Shown piece after piece: positions 1-8,571 of a DNA stretch of 49,318 bases. The notes below the pieces were generated by a model. It was given only the letters and a program-made list of their open reading frames with translations, was not told the origin of the DNA and ran no database searches. The stretch is from positions 1 through 49,318 of the forward strand of contig CAJMHW010000015.1 of the NCBI GenBank assembly GCA_905213325.1, read 5' to 3'. Position 1 is the stretch's first letter. Each line of letters opens with the position of its first letter. The DNA is from Collinsella aerofaciens. GTDB lineage: Bacteria > Actinomycetota > Coriobacteriia > Coriobacteriales > Coriobacteriaceae. Position numbers and translations under genes: made by a program.

Positions 1-56
1 GATTAATGGATGGAAACGGGTGTTCTATCGGGACACACATTTTGTCCTATAAGCCA

Positions 57-92
57 ACAGGCCCGCTGGCAGATAGTTGCCAGCGGGCCTGT
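57..92 (+). terminator. Intrinsic terminator-like hairpin
   Basis: A perfect 15-bp stem (ACAGGCCCGCTGGCA at 57-71 pairing with 78-92) closes a six-base loop. The following TTCCC is a poor U-tract. It probably ends a transcript entering from the left of the window. Confidence 0.65.
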
Positions 93-271
93 TCCCGAAG
101 TACACCGTTGAATCGCACAGAGGGGAGGGATGCGAATCAAACTCAACAGGGCAGGCTTTTTCATCGCCTATTGCCTGCTCCGTTGCTGAATACAATATAG
201 TTCACCGTGGTTTACTTTGTAGCGTCAATATGCGCCGCCACACCTTCTCCATAAGTTAGCTCCGGTAAACT

Positions 272-312
272 AAAACCACGACGAAGGGGACAGGCACCTT
301 TGTGGTGGTTTT
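272..312. repeat. CCACCACAAAGG hairpin repeat, copy 1
   Basis: Imperfect palindrome with arms AAAACCACgACgAAGG and CCTTTGTGGTGGTTTT around GGACAGGCA. It lies just beyond the 3' end of the alkyltransferase gene. The same arms recur five more times in the window, always between genes. Confidence 0.8.
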
Positions 313-326
313 GACGAAGCCCGCCA

Positions 327-647
327 CTACAGCCCGGCAGGCCAGCGACAGGCGGCCAGATCAACATGCATGGGATCGGCAAACGTCACGCCCTCCCCCA
401 TTAAGAGCTCGCGCTGAGCATCGGGGCCACCAAAGGCAAAGCCCTCACAGATACGGCCGTCGGCAAACACCACGCGATGGCAGGGAATCTGGCCGGGGCG
501 CGGATTGCTGTGCAGCGCGTAGCCCACATACCGCGCACTTCGTGGACGACCGGCAAGCAGTGCCACCTGACCGTAGGTGGCGACCATCCCCTCGGGGATC
601 TGCTCGACCACCTCGTACACCCGTTCAAAAAAGCCCTCAGACGCCAT
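327..647 (-). CDS. MGMT-family DNA alkyltransferase (C-terminal domain only)
   Basis: A 106-aa protein equal to the DNA-binding/active-site domain of O6-methylguanine-DNA methyltransferase. Such proteins flip out an O6-alkylated guanine and either take the alkyl group on a cysteine or, in alkyltransferase-like (ATL) proteins, flag it for excision repair. The active-site motif IPCHRVV is present with Cys56, whereas ATLs usually have Trp there, so transfer activity is possible. The helix-turn-helix and Arg-finger segment (GRPRSARYVGYAL, residues 33-45) is intact. The N-terminal ribonuclease-like domain of Ogt/Ada is absent. The start is chosen from GGAAGGGAG upstream of the ATG. CCACCACAAAGG repeats flank the gene on both sides. 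Confidence 0.85.
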   Translation of the reverse strand: MASEGFFERVYEVVEQIPEGMVATYGQVALLAGRPRSARYVGYALHSNPRPGQIPCHRVVFADGRICEGFAFGGPDAQRELLMGEGVTFADPMHVDLAACRWPAGL

Positions 648-674
648 TGCTCGCTCCCTTCCACCCGGAAAGCA

Positions 675-715
675 TAAACCACCACAAAGGTGTCTGTCCC
701 CTTTGTGGTGGTTTA
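675..715. repeat. CCACCACAAAGG hairpin repeat, copy 2
   Basis: Near-perfect palindrome: arms TAAACCACCACAAAGG and CCTTTGTGGTGGTTTA around TGTCTGTCC. It lies between the 3' end of the DegV gene and the start of the alkyltransferase gene. The loop is in the opposite orientation to copy 1. Confidence 0.85.
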
Positions 716-726
716 CGGCAGGTCGG

Positions 727-1581
727 TTAGTTGGCGGGCTGGAAGAAGGCTACTGCTACGGCGCCGGGGCCTACGTGGGTGCCGATGGTGGCGCCAATGG
801 TGTGAACGGGCAGTTCGCCCTCGGTGTGACCAGCCCACAGTGCCGCGCTGTCCTCGATATACTTCTTGAGCACCGCATCCGAAAGGCCCGTATAGCCGAG
901 CGCCAGCGGCATGGAAAAGTCGATGCCGCCCGCCTTTTCGACCTTTTGGTTCAGCAGGTTGCGGCCGTTCTTGGAACCGCGCGCCTTGCCCAGCTGCACG
1001 ATCAGACCGTCCTCAACAGCCACCACGGGCTTTACGTTGAGCAGCGTGCCCACGGCGCCGGCCGCAGCAGACAGACGACCGCCGCGCACCAGGTACTCCA
1101 GCGTCTCGAGCAGGCCGATAACCACCACACGGTCGCGCACGGCCTCGACAGCCGCCGCGATCTGAGATGCACTGCGGCCCTCGTCCACCAAGCGCAACGC
1201 ATACTCGACCAGGACGCGCTCGCCCAGGGTAACGTTGTTGCTGTCTACCACGAACACGTCACCACCTGGCGCCTCGGCAAGTGCGGTACGGGCACTCTGA
1301 TTGGTGCCTGATAGCTTAGCGCCCACGGTAATAATCACAACCTCATCGCCGGCTTCACGAACCTCGGCGATGGCCTGCGAAAACGCGTACGGGTTGACCT
1401 GGCCGGTCTTGGGCAGCTCATCGCGCTCCACGAGCATCTCGTAAAAGCGCTGGTGATCGATGTCGATGCCATCCATGTACACATCGGTGCCAAAGGTGAC
1501 GGACAGCGGCAAAACGGCCAGTGCCGGGTGCTCCGCCGGCGACATATCGCTTGCGGAATCGGTAATAATGCGGACGGACAT
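727..1581 (-). CDS. DegV family fatty-acid-binding protein
   Basis: A 284-aa DegV-family protein. Family members bind a fatty acid between two domains; some (FakB) present it to the kinase FakA so that exogenous fatty acids can be phosphorylated. The N-terminal signature VRIITDSASDMSP and the later KLSGTNQSA and VDSNNVTLGERVLVEYA segments match the family. The ATG at 1581 is chosen because AGAAAGGA lies just upstream and the DegV homology begins at MSVRIITDSA; the open frame extends 35 codons further without support. A second DegV gene lies at 41014-41874. No FakA gene is in the window, so the link to lipid uptake is inferred from the family. Confidence 0.88.
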   Translation of the reverse strand: MSVRIITDSASDMSPAEHPALAVLPLSVTFGTDVYMDGIDIDHQRFYEMLVERDELPKTGQVNPYAFSQAIAEVREAGDEVVIITVGAKLSGTNQSARTALAEAPGGDVFVVDSNNVTLGERVLVEYALRLVDEGRSASQIAAAVEAVRDRVVVIGLLETLEYLVRGGRLSAAAGAVGTLLNVKPVVAVEDGLIVQLGKARGSKNGRNLLNQKVEKAGGIDFSMPLALGYTGLSDAVLKKYIEDSAALWAGHTEGELPVHTIGATIGTHVGPGAVAVAFFQPAN

Positions 1582-1700
1582 AGCGAATCCTTTCTTGCGC
1601 AGGTCCCGCGCAGGGAATTTTGACAGCAAGGCCCCGGCACGGTATACGCACTCAAACGGGACTATGCAGTTGTTAATTGGAAGCAAAAGCCTTGGCGGCC

Positions 1701-2150
1701 CTACAGCTCGCGCAGGGTGTTGAGAATCGTGCGCAGCGACGCATACATCTGCTCGCGCTGCTCCACACCCATAGCCTTACTGGTGGTATCGAGCACTTCG
1801 TGGATGATGCGGTCGGCCTCGCTCATGCTCTCGCCACCCAGAGCGGTCAGGCGCACCGGAGCACGATACTTAACGGCGGCATCGCCCGAATCGTCGACCT
1901 CGACGTAGCCGCCCTCCTCCAGATGCGCGAGCGTACGCGAGACGGCGGCGCGGGTCACGCCTGCCATGCGAGCCAGGTCAGCGCCAGTCAGGCCGTCCTT
2001 GCTGCGCTCAAGATAGTACAGGCACATAACGTCGGAGCCCTTGAGGCCCAGCCTTGCGCCCTCGGATGTCTTAATGCGCTGGATCTCCTTGTAGAGCCCG
2101 CTGATCAGTCCGACAAAGTCCTCGAAACGTGTCTCGTCGTTCTGCTGCAT
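1701..2150 (-). CDS. MarR-family transcriptional regulator
   Basis: A 149-aa protein with a MarR winged-helix layout: N-terminal dimerisation helix, then GLTGADLARMAGVTRAAVSR as the helix-turn-helix (roughly residues 73-92), then a wing with the DDSGDAAVKYRAPVRLT segment and a C-terminal dimerisation helix. MarR proteins usually repress their own or a neighbouring gene and respond to small ligands or oxidation. It lies between the DegV and B3/B4 genes on the same strand but is not tightly linked to either. An interrupted repeat GCTAA...TTAGC sits upstream near 2178-2200 and could be an operator, which is weak evidence. Target genes are unknown. Confidence 0.85.
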   Translation of the reverse strand: MQQNDETRFEDFVGLISGLYKEIQRIKTSEGARLGLKGSDVMCLYYLERSKDGLTGADLARMAGVTRAAVSRTLAHLEEGGYVEVDDSGDAAVKYRAPVRLTALGGESMSEADRIIHEVLDTTSKAMGVEQREQMYASLRTILNTLREL

Positions 2151-2255
2151 GGGAGACGACCGCCTTTCGCTTGCATAATGCTAACGGGTAAACATCTTAG
2201 CCGTACTTAACGGCCGGCAGCCCTGCACGCCCTATTTGTTAACCCATCAACATAA

Positions 2256-2293
2256 AAACCACCACAAAGAGGACGGCACCTTTGTGGTGGTTT
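2256..2293. repeat. CCACCACAAAGG hairpin repeat, copy 3
   Basis: Arms AAACCACCACAAAG and CTTTGTGGTGGTTT around a short centre containing GGACGGCAC. It lies between the 3' end of the B3/B4 gene and the MarR gene. The centre is in the copy 1 orientation. Confidence 0.8.
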
Positions 2294-2322
2294 GGGCCGG
2301 CGAACATGATCCGCAGGCGTCG

Positions 2323-3042
2323 CTACAGCTCCACGCAAGGATTGTCGCGGGTCACAAGCGTCTTAACGACAACCGTAGCGCCCAGATAACGCTCGAGCAA
2401 CTCGGCGAGACGATCAACGGCAGCCTGGCAGTCCTCCATTCGCTCGGGCTCCACGCACTCAATCGCCAGGAACGCATCGGCCGAATCATCGGACAGAGCC
2501 GTTCGAACGCCGTCGCGCCAGTTCCAGCAGCGGCACACGGCGCCCGCATCATCGATATAGGCGAGCTCGCCGGGCAGCGTCGGATCGTCCGCCTCCTCGC
2601 CAAGCGGCAAGAACGCGTCGCCACCGTCGGTCACCTTCAGGCGAAGGTCTCCCTCGATCGCATGCAGATCCTCGCCTCCCACGGGCAGCGTGTAGGTCAG
2701 CGACACCGTGTTGTAAATATCCACCGCGGGCGTAATGTGGCCCACTGGCTTGCCTTTGAGCACGCGTTTGAGCAAGTTCTCGATCGAGCAGCGCGCGCCT
2801 TTCTTGGTCTTGAACAGACGATAGGCCTCGCGCCATGCCTTGACCGGTGCGTTCTCGCTGATAGTGTCGCTGGTCAGATGACGCTCCGCATCGATATTGG
2901 CGCGGTCGAGCAACGCCGCAATCGCATCCACGTCCTCTTGAGGAATCTGAGCCGTGGACTTCATGCCCTCCACGACCACAACACCGACCGCTGCCTGCGG
3001 AAACAACTCCCAGAATGAATCCTCGGCAATAAAGCTCTTCAT
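2323..3042 (-). CDS. B3/B4 (tRNA-synthetase editing-like) domain protein
   Basis: A 239-aa stand-alone B3/B4-domain protein, related to the editing module of the phenylalanyl-tRNA synthetase beta subunit. The function of the free-standing forms is not firmly established; deacylation of mischarged tRNA is a plausible inference. The segment SIENLLKRVLKGK...ITPAVDIYNTVSL is characteristic, as are VGGEDL and the later GELAYIDDAGAVCRCWNWRDG. The start is put at the second in-frame Met (MKSFIAED) because AGGGAG lies 6 bases before it; a start five codons earlier would leave no ribosome binding site. Confidence 0.75.
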   Translation of the reverse strand: MKSFIAEDSFWELFPQAAVGVVVVEGMKSTAQIPQEDVDAIAALLDRANIDAERHLTSDTISENAPVKAWREAYRLFKTKKGARCSIENLLKRVLKGKPVGHITPAVDIYNTVSLTYTLPVGGEDLHAIEGDLRLKVTDGGDAFLPLGEEADDPTLPGELAYIDDAGAVCRCWNWRDGVRTALSDDSADAFLAIECVEPERMEDCQAAVDRLAELLERYLGATVVVKTLVTRDNPCVEL

Positions 3043-3070
3043 ACGCTCTCCCTTCATTGTGCGCGCCCGA

Positions 3071-3101
3071 GTGAGGGCGCCTAAACAAAAAGCGCCCTCA
3101 C
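3071..3101. other. GC-rich hairpin between pckA and the B3/B4 gene
   Basis: Ten-base arms GTGAGGGCGC (3071-3080) and GCGCCCTCAC (3092-3101). On the minus strand the loop, not the tail, is T-rich, so it is at best an atypical terminator for pckA transcripts. Confidence 0.4.
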
Positions 3102-3216
3102 AGCGGCCACCTTCAAAGTCCTACGGTGCCGTCACAAGAACGCTTGCGCTGCCCCCATCCGGAGAAGAGGACGATATGTCAGGCGTATTGTAACCCGAGT
3201 CATCCACACGAGCAAA

Positions 3217-3250
3217 ACCACCACAAAGGCGCCTGTCCCCTTTGTGGTGG
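3217..3250. repeat. CCACCACAAAGG hairpin repeat, copy 4
   Basis: Arms ACCACCACAAAGG and CCTTTGTGGTGGA around CGCCTGTCC, 20 bases beyond the 3' end of pckA. Confidence 0.8.
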
Positions 3251-3269
3251 ATATGGACTCGAGGCGACG

Positions 3270-4940
3270 CTAGTGGCGGAGCCCCAGCAGGCCGCGGCCG
3301 CGATGACGGGCCTCGGCGGACACCTGGGCGTGCGGGCCGGCGGCTTTGACGGACTCGGGCAGGTGCGAGTACTTCTTCTCGAAGTTCTCCTCGAACATCA
3401 CGGCCAGGTTGTGTGCAGCCTCGTCGTAACGAGCGGTGCTCTGCCAGTACTGGCGCGGCACCAGGATGCCGTCGGGCACACCGTGGCACGTAGTGGGAAT
3501 GTCGACGTTAAAGATGTCGTCGTGCACGAACTCGCTGTCCTCGATGGTACCGTCGAGGGCGCGCGCGACCAGCGAGCGCGTGTAGGCCAGCTCGATGCGA
3601 TGGCCTACGCCGTAGCCGCCGCCGATCCAGCCGGTGTTGACCAGGTACACACGCGTGCGGCCGTCGGCAATGCGCTCGCCGAGCATCTTGGCGTAAACCA
3701 TGGGGTCGAGTGGCATAAACGGCTCGCCGAACAGCGAAGAGAACGTGGGCGTGGGCTCGGTGACGCCGACCTCGGTGCCGGGAATCTTAGCCGTAAAACC
3801 CGTCACAAAGTGGTACATGGCGGCGTCGGCCGTCAGGCGCGAGATGGGCGGCAGCACGCCAAAAGCGTCGCAAGTCAGGAACAGCACGACACTCGGAGTG
3901 GTGCCCATGCCCTTAGTCCACGCGTTAGGAATGTGCTCCACGGGATAGGCCACGCGCGTGTTGTGCGTGATCGAGATGTCGTCGTAGTTGGGCTTGCGGT
4001 TCTCGTCGAGCACCACGTTTTCGCAAATGGCGCCAAAACGGACGGCGTTGAAGATCTCGGGCTCGTGGAAGGCGTCCAGGCCCTCGCATTTTGCGTAGCA
4101 GCCACCCTCGATGTTGAAGATGCCCATGTCGGACCAACCGTGCTCGTCGTCGCCGATCAGCAGGCGCGTGGGATTGGCCGAAAGCGTGGTCTTGCCGGTG
4201 CCGGACAGGCCAAAGAACACGGCGGTCTCGTGCGTGACGGGATCCATGCTGGCCGAGCAGTGCATGGGCAGCACGTCGTCCTCGACGGGCAGCAGATAGT
4301 TCATGACGCTAAAGATCGACTTTTTAATCTCGCCGGAGTAGCCGGTGCCGGCGACCAGAATCACGCGTTCCTGGAAGTTGATGACCACCGCGGCGCTGGA
4401 GTTGAGGCCCTTGATGGCGGGGTCGCACTGGTAACCGGGCGCTGCGAGCACGCAGAAGTCGGGCTCGCCGGTGCGCGCGATTTCGCGGGCGAGCGGGCGG
4501 GCGAGCATCTGCTTGATAAAGAGTGCCTGGCTGGCTCGCTCGCAGGCAACGAGCAGTCGACGCGTGTGGTTGCGGTCGGCGCCTGCCATGCCGCGGGTGA
4601 CGAACACGTCGCGCTCGTTGAGATAGTCGACGATGCCAGCCTTGATGTCCTCATAGCTCTCGACGGACAGCGGGCGGTTGACCGCACCCCAGGCGATCTT
4701 GTCGTGCACGTCGGGCGTGTCGACGATAAAGCGATCGTTGGGAGAACGGCCGGTGCGCTCCCCCGTCTCAATCACCAGCGCGCCGTTGGATGCCATGCGG
4801 CCTTCTTCGCGGCGGATAGCGTGCTCGACGAGCTCCGCGGCGGGTAGATCGACCAGCAGACGGGGCTGATTCTCGGCGGGATCTTCAACGAGCGTAATAC
4901 CGAAGTTGGACAAAACTTCTGCAGGGGTAACACCAGGCAT
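3270..4940 (-). CDS. pckA: Phosphoenolpyruvate carboxykinase (ATP)
   Basis: A 556-aa cytoplasmic enzyme interconverting oxaloacetate + ATP and PEP + CO2 + ADP. In fermenting anaerobes it often runs toward oxaloacetate, capturing CO2 and making ATP on the way to succinate. The ATP-type kinase-1a loop GLSGTGKTTLS is at about residues 244-254 and the kinase-2 region GDDEHGWSDMGIFNIEGGC follows. TGRSPNDRFIVD near residue 63 and GTGYSGEIKKSIFS near 198 are further family signatures. Length matches the family (about 530-550 aa). The ATG at 4940 is preceded by AAAGGAGG; an upstream extension of 38 codons lacks such support. It is monocistronic, with a repeat-rich stretch separating it from lctP. Confidence 0.95.
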   Translation of the reverse strand: MPGVTPAEVLSNFGITLVEDPAENQPRLLVDLPAAELVEHAIRREEGRMASNGALVIETGERTGRSPNDRFIVDTPDVHDKIAWGAVNRPLSVESYEDIKAGIVDYLNERDVFVTRGMAGADRNHTRRLLVACERASQALFIKQMLARPLAREIARTGEPDFCVLAAPGYQCDPAIKGLNSSAAVVINFQERVILVAGTGYSGEIKKSIFSVMNYLLPVEDDVLPMHCSASMDPVTHETAVFFGLSGTGKTTLSANPTRLLIGDDEHGWSDMGIFNIEGGCYAKCEGLDAFHEPEIFNAVRFGAICENVVLDENRKPNYDDISITHNTRVAYPVEHIPNAWTKGMGTTPSVVLFLTCDAFGVLPPISRLTADAAMYHFVTGFTAKIPGTEVGVTEPTPTFSSLFGEPFMPLDPMVYAKMLGERIADGRTRVYLVNTGWIGGGYGVGHRIELAYTRSLVARALDGTIEDSEFVHDDIFNVDIPTTCHGVPDGILVPRQYWQSTARYDEAAHNLAVMFEENFEKKYSHLPESVKAAGPHAQVSAEARHRGRGLLGLRH

Positions 4941-5074
4941 GGGGCCTCCTTTAAAAACGCGACACGTGGACGCGGCGCGCACTTTACTCACGTAAAGCCC
5001 GTTGTACCCGATATGCAAAAACGTTTTTGCGGCAAGGGCGGCAAGCCCGCCCAACGGTCAAAAATCGCAGGCAA

Positions 5075-5217
5075 GCGGCCTAGTCATTGGGGACGTTTTT
5101 AAACGACTAGTCATTGGGGACACTCTTGAACAGGCAACATTCAAGGAGTGTCCCCGGATGCCGGCACTTAGGGACGTTCCCAAAGTGCCGGCACATAAGG
5201 AACGTCCCCAAGTGCCA
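5075..5217. repeat. GGGGACGTT / AAGTGCCGGCA repeat cluster, copy A
   Basis: Starts with two direct copies of CTAGTCATTGGGGAC (around 5080 and 5108), followed by AAGGAGTGTCCCC and a hairpin TGCCGGCACTTAGGGACGTT/CCCAAAGTGCCGGCA, then AAGGAACGTCCCCAAGTGCC. The same modules recur at 44890-45060 and, shorter, near 31872 and 48192. It lies in the gap between lctP and pckA. Confidence 0.7.
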
Positions 5218-5218
5218 A

Positions 5219-6790
5219 CTACAGCGGCAGGTTTTGGCCGAGCATTGCAATGGCGCTCATGAGGACCAGCATGCCGGCAGCGTAGGGTAGCACCGCGCCC
5301 AAGAGTTCGGCATCCTTGCCTCGCACGTGGACGGCAGCCAGGCCAATCGCGAGCGTCTGCGGAGAGATCATCTTGCCGGCGGCAACGCCAAGCGCGTTCA
5401 GCGCAACCATCCAGTAGTCACTCACGCCCAGCGCGGTGGCGGCCTGGCTCTGGATGGGGCCAAACAGCATGCCCGAGGACGTGCCCGAGCCGGTCACAAA
5501 CGCACCAGCCGCACCAATCCACGGAGCCAGAATCGGGTACAGACCGCCAGCGACCGCAATACAAAACGCGCTGATCGACGAAATCATGCCAGCATAGCCC
5601 ATCACCTTGGCGCAGCCCAGCACCGAAAGCATGGTGATAACCGTCGGCATCATCTGTTTGACGGTCGCGGCCAGTACCTCACCCATCAAGCGCGGCGAAG
5701 CGCCCTGAATGGAACCGCCGACAAACGCCGCCAGGAAAATCCAGACGCCCGGCGTATTGATCCACGAAAACGTAAGCGTACCGGGATTCTCACCGCAATA
5801 CACCTGCACATGGCTCGCAAACGGCGCGAGCGCAGCATGTACAGCGGGCACCAGATTAGACGTGCCTAGCAGCAACACAAAAATCAGGATGAAGCACGAC
5901 CAGGCCGAAAGCGCCGACTTAACGGTGAGCTTCTCCCCCGCCTCGATATTCATGCGAAAGCGTGCGTCCAGATGCCCCGACTTCTCGGCACGCATGGCAA
6001 GCGCAGCGGTCAGCGCGAGCGAAACGATGGATCCTACGACCACGGCCAGCTCGGGGCCCACAAACATGGCAACGACCAGAGCCGCGCCGACAAACGACAC
6101 GCCGGAGAGCAACGCCACGCCGGCAACACCGTGCAGACGCTCGCCCACACTCGCGGCATTGCCCTGGTCGTCGGCAACACGGCCCGCAACCAGCACAATA
6201 AATAGCGGCATCACCACAAAGAACGGTGCGAGCTGCACCAGCTGAACGGTCGCTAGGTGAAGGGAATCCAAACCCACCAGGTCGGCAACGGACACCGTGG
6301 GGATGCCGATGGAGCCGTAGGGCGTGGGCACGCCGTTGGCCAGCAGGCAGATGAGCACGGCAGGCACGGCCTCAAAGCCCAGGCCCGCGAGCATGCCGGC
6401 GGGAATGGCGACAGCGGTACCGAAGCCGGCCATGCCCTCCATAAAGCCACCGAAGCACCAAGCCACGAGCAGCGCCAGCAGACGGCGGTCGCTGCTGATG
6501 GAGGTGATCATGCTGCCGATCACGTCCATGGCGCCCGTACGAACGCACAGGTTATACGTGAACACCGCGGCGATGATCACCAGGACGATGGGCCACAGAG
6601 CCATCAAAAAACCTTCGAGCGAGGCGGTCGCGATCTGCGCTGCCGGCAGGTGCCACCATGCGAAGGCAAGCAAGCACGAAAGGACAAACGATCCGATAGC
6701 GGCCTTCCAAGCTGGCCATTTAAAGCACAGCAGCATCACGACCAGCCAAATAATCGGCACAAGAGCCAGTATGAATGCGGCGACGTCCAT
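5219..6790 (-). CDS. lctP: L-lactate permease (LctP family)
   Basis: A 523-aa polytopic membrane protein of the lactate permease family, moving lactate (possibly glycolate) with protons. The protein is hydrophobic throughout, with about 12-14 predicted spans. Family hallmarks are visible in FGGFMEGMAGFGTAVAIPAG, NGVPTPYGSIGIPT and GTSSGMLFGPIQSQAA. Length agrees with LctP (about 520-560 aa). The N-terminus MDVAAFILALVPIIWLVV is typical, and a GGAGC-like site precedes it. No lactate dehydrogenase or racemase gene lies beside it, so substrate direction (uptake or fermentation export) is not shown by context. Confidence 0.88.
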   Translation of the reverse strand: MDVAAFILALVPIIWLVVMLLCFKWPAWKAAIGSFVLSCLLAFAWWHLPAAQIATASLEGFLMALWPIVLVIIAAVFTYNLCVRTGAMDVIGSMITSISSDRRLLALLVAWCFGGFMEGMAGFGTAVAIPAGMLAGLGFEAVPAVLICLLANGVPTPYGSIGIPTVSVADLVGLDSLHLATVQLVQLAPFFVVMPLFIVLVAGRVADDQGNAASVGERLHGVAGVALLSGVSFVGAALVVAMFVGPELAVVVGSIVSLALTAALAMRAEKSGHLDARFRMNIEAGEKLTVKSALSAWSCFILIFVLLLGTSNLVPAVHAALAPFASHVQVYCGENPGTLTFSWINTPGVWIFLAAFVGGSIQGASPRLMGEVLAATVKQMMPTVITMLSVLGCAKVMGYAGMISSISAFCIAVAGGLYPILAPWIGAAGAFVTGSGTSSGMLFGPIQSQAATALGVSDYWMVALNALGVAAGKMISPQTLAIGLAAVHVRGKDAELLGAVLPYAAGMLVLMSAIAMLGQNLPL

Positions 6791-6894
6791 AGGTAGAAGC
6801 TCCTTGGTACCGCGTGGGCGGCATCGGGGGTGTCACAAAACTTCAACAGGATACCGCACGTTTACCGACAAATTACAGCCGCCCGCCGATATTA

Positions 6895-6911
6895 TTGAAC
6901 AATCCGTTCAA
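6895..6911. promoter_or_regulatory. Palindrome TTGAAC-N5-GTTCAA in a divergent promoter region
   Basis: A perfect 6-5-6 palindrome in the 180-bp gap between the divergent lctP and flippase genes. The shape suits a TetR-type dimer site. No TetR gene is in the window, so which regulator binds is unknown. A possible -10 (TATACT) lies about 30 bases downstream, towards the flippase gene. Confidence 0.4.
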
Positions 6912-6970
6912 AAACACGAGCGAACACCGTCGCGTCTATACTAAAGCGCAGCAATAGAAAGGACTCCGCT

Positions 6971-8551
6971 TTGAGTATCACGCCCCTCGATAGCATTCGC
7001 CGCGCCATCGCCCGCCGCAACGGCACCTCCAACCCCGCTGCATCGAAGGACGGCGCCGCGAAGGCCCGGGGCGGCCGCATCGAGAACGGCCTCTTCCCTG
7101 CCTCGCACACTGCCGAGGAACTCGCACGCATCCAAGAGCTGAGTCAGCGCAACGCCGGCGGGCCCGATAGCAGCCAAGCCACACGTCGCCGGCGCGAACG
7201 CGATCGGGAGCCCGGCCCCGTCCGCCGCATGGTCAACGCTTGGTGGAACCGTCTGCTCGGCGCCGTCTACGGCGGCGGGTTCTCCACGCAAGAGACTGAA
7301 TACGAAGAGCACGCCACCAGCCGCGACTATCTTTGGAACACCCTCGGCACCGCCGTGTGGGGTCTGGCGTTTCCGTTGCTCACCATCGTGTCTACGCAGC
7401 TCGTGGGCGCCGAAGAAGCCGGCAAGTTCTCCATCGCCTTTGTCACCGGCACGCTCATCATGATCGCGTGCAACTACGGCGTGCGCAATTTCCAGGTCTC
7501 GGACATCGACGAAAAGACGTCCTTCGCCTCCTACCAGCTCAATCGTTGGATCTGCGGAGCGCTCGCCCTAGGCTGCGGCCTCATGTATAGCAGCGCCCGC
7601 GGCTATGACGCGCAGATGGCGACGATCGGCCTGGGCGTCTACCTGTATAAGGTCATCGACGGCGTCGCCGACGTGTACGAAGGCCGCCTGCAGCAGGCCG
7701 ACAAGCTCTACTTGGCTGGAATGAGTCAAACGCTACGCTCCGTCGGCGTCATCGCGGTCTTCAGCGTGGCGCTGTTCTTCACGCGTAGCATGCCCATCGC
7801 GGCCATGGCCATGGGCATCGCCGCGATCGCCTCGCTCGTGCTGGTCACCGCGCCGCTCGCCCTGCTCGAGACCGAAAAATCGCGCCGCGTAAGCCTGCGC
7901 GAGGTCGGCCACCTGTTTGTCCAGTGCGCCCCACTCTTTGGCGCGTTATTCCTGTTCAATCTTATCGAGAGCATGCCCAAGTTTGTGATGGAAGGAACAC
8001 TGGCCTACAAATACCAGTTGTACTTTAATGCCCTGTTTTTTCCAGCTCAGGCTATTCTGTTGAGCATTGGATTTGTCTATAAACCGCAGCTCCTGCGCTT
8101 GTCGAGCATTTGGGCGAATCCTCGCAAGCGTCGTCGCTTTGACCTGATTATTGTTGCCGTTATGGCGCTGATCGTGGTCATCACCGGCGTGTGCGCCGCA
8201 TTTATGGCAGGTCCCGGTATTCCCCTCATGAGCTATATGTACGGCCTCAACTTTGAGCGCTACCGCACATTGGCGCTGCTGATGGTCGTCGCCGGCGGCG
8301 TCACCGCGGCCATCGACTTTATCTACGCCATCATCACGGTGCTGCGCCATGCCGGCGACGTCACCAAGATCTACCTGATCTGCTTTGCCGTGAGCGTGGT
8401 GCTCCCGGTGATTCTGATCAATCTGCTCGGCCTGATGGGCGCCGTCGTGAGCTACCTGGCCATCATGGCCCTACTGCTGGTACTGTTGATTATCGAGTAC
8501 CGCCGCATCCGCCAACGCATCGAGAGAGACCGGAATCCGTACGGCGCCTAA
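6971..8551 (+). CDS. Wzx-like polysaccharide flippase / MATE-like exporter
   Basis: A 526-aa membrane protein resembling the polysaccharide-biosynthesis flippases (MOP superfamily), which turn lipid-linked sugars across the membrane. The first ~110 residues are hydrophilic and rich in Arg and Ala; membrane spans follow (WNTLGTAVWGLAFPLLTIVS onward), about 12 in total. Translation starts at TTG, preceded by AGAAAGGA at good spacing. No glycosyltransferase or other capsule gene is nearby, so this is an orphan flippase, and the cytoplasmic N-terminal extension is unusual for the family. The exact substrate cannot be told from the sequence. Confidence 0.7.
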   Translation: MSITPLDSIRRAIARRNGTSNPAASKDGAAKARGGRIENGLFPASHTAEELARIQELSQRNAGGPDSSQATRRRRERDREPGPVRRMVNAWWNRLLGAVYGGGFSTQETEYEEHATSRDYLWNTLGTAVWGLAFPLLTIVSTQLVGAEEAGKFSIAFVTGTLIMIACNYGVRNFQVSDIDEKTSFASYQLNRWICGALALGCGLMYSSARGYDAQMATIGLGVYLYKVIDGVADVYEGRLQQADKLYLAGMSQTLRSVGVIAVFSVALFFTRSMPIAAMAMGIAAIASLVLVTAPLALLETEKSRRVSLREVGHLFVQCAPLFGALFLFNLIESMPKFVMEGTLAYKYQLYFNALFFPAQAILLSIGFVYKPQLLRLSSIWANPRKRRRFDLIIVAVMALIVVITGVCAAFMAGPGIPLMSYMYGLNFERYRTLALLMVVAGGVTAAIDFIYAIITVLRHAGDVTKIYLICFAVSVVLPVILINLLGLMGAVVSYLAIMALLLVLLIIEYRRIRQRIERDRNPYGA

Positions 8552-8571
8552 TTGCAGCGTGGAGCAGCTAA

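Larger units (their letters stand above)
1..326. other. Gene-free left edge
   Basis: This stretch holds a strong terminator hairpin (57-92) and, at 272-312, the first copy of the CCACCACAAAGG hairpin repeat. The short open frames here (6-200 and 77-259) run through the terminator stem, have no convincing ribosome binding site and show no recognisable protein features, so I do not call them genes. Nothing else was recognised between 93 and 271. Confidence 0.6.

Noticed and set aside
6..259. Short open frames at the left edge
   Set aside because: They run through a terminator hairpin and lack starts with ribosome binding sites.
272..715. CRISPR array
   Set aside because: The repeats are palindromic but occur singly and far apart, without evenly spaced unique spacers, and no cas genes are present.
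3126..4847. Open frame of 573 codons antisense to pckA
   Set aside because: It is a shadow frame caused by GC-rich codons of pckA. It crosses the CCACCACAAAGG repeat, has no ribosome binding site and has low-complexity composition (Val/Gly/His/Ala).
6811..6830. T-box-like GGTACCGCG before lctP
   Set aside because: The string is on the wrong strand for lctP and lacks the specifier and antiterminator parts.
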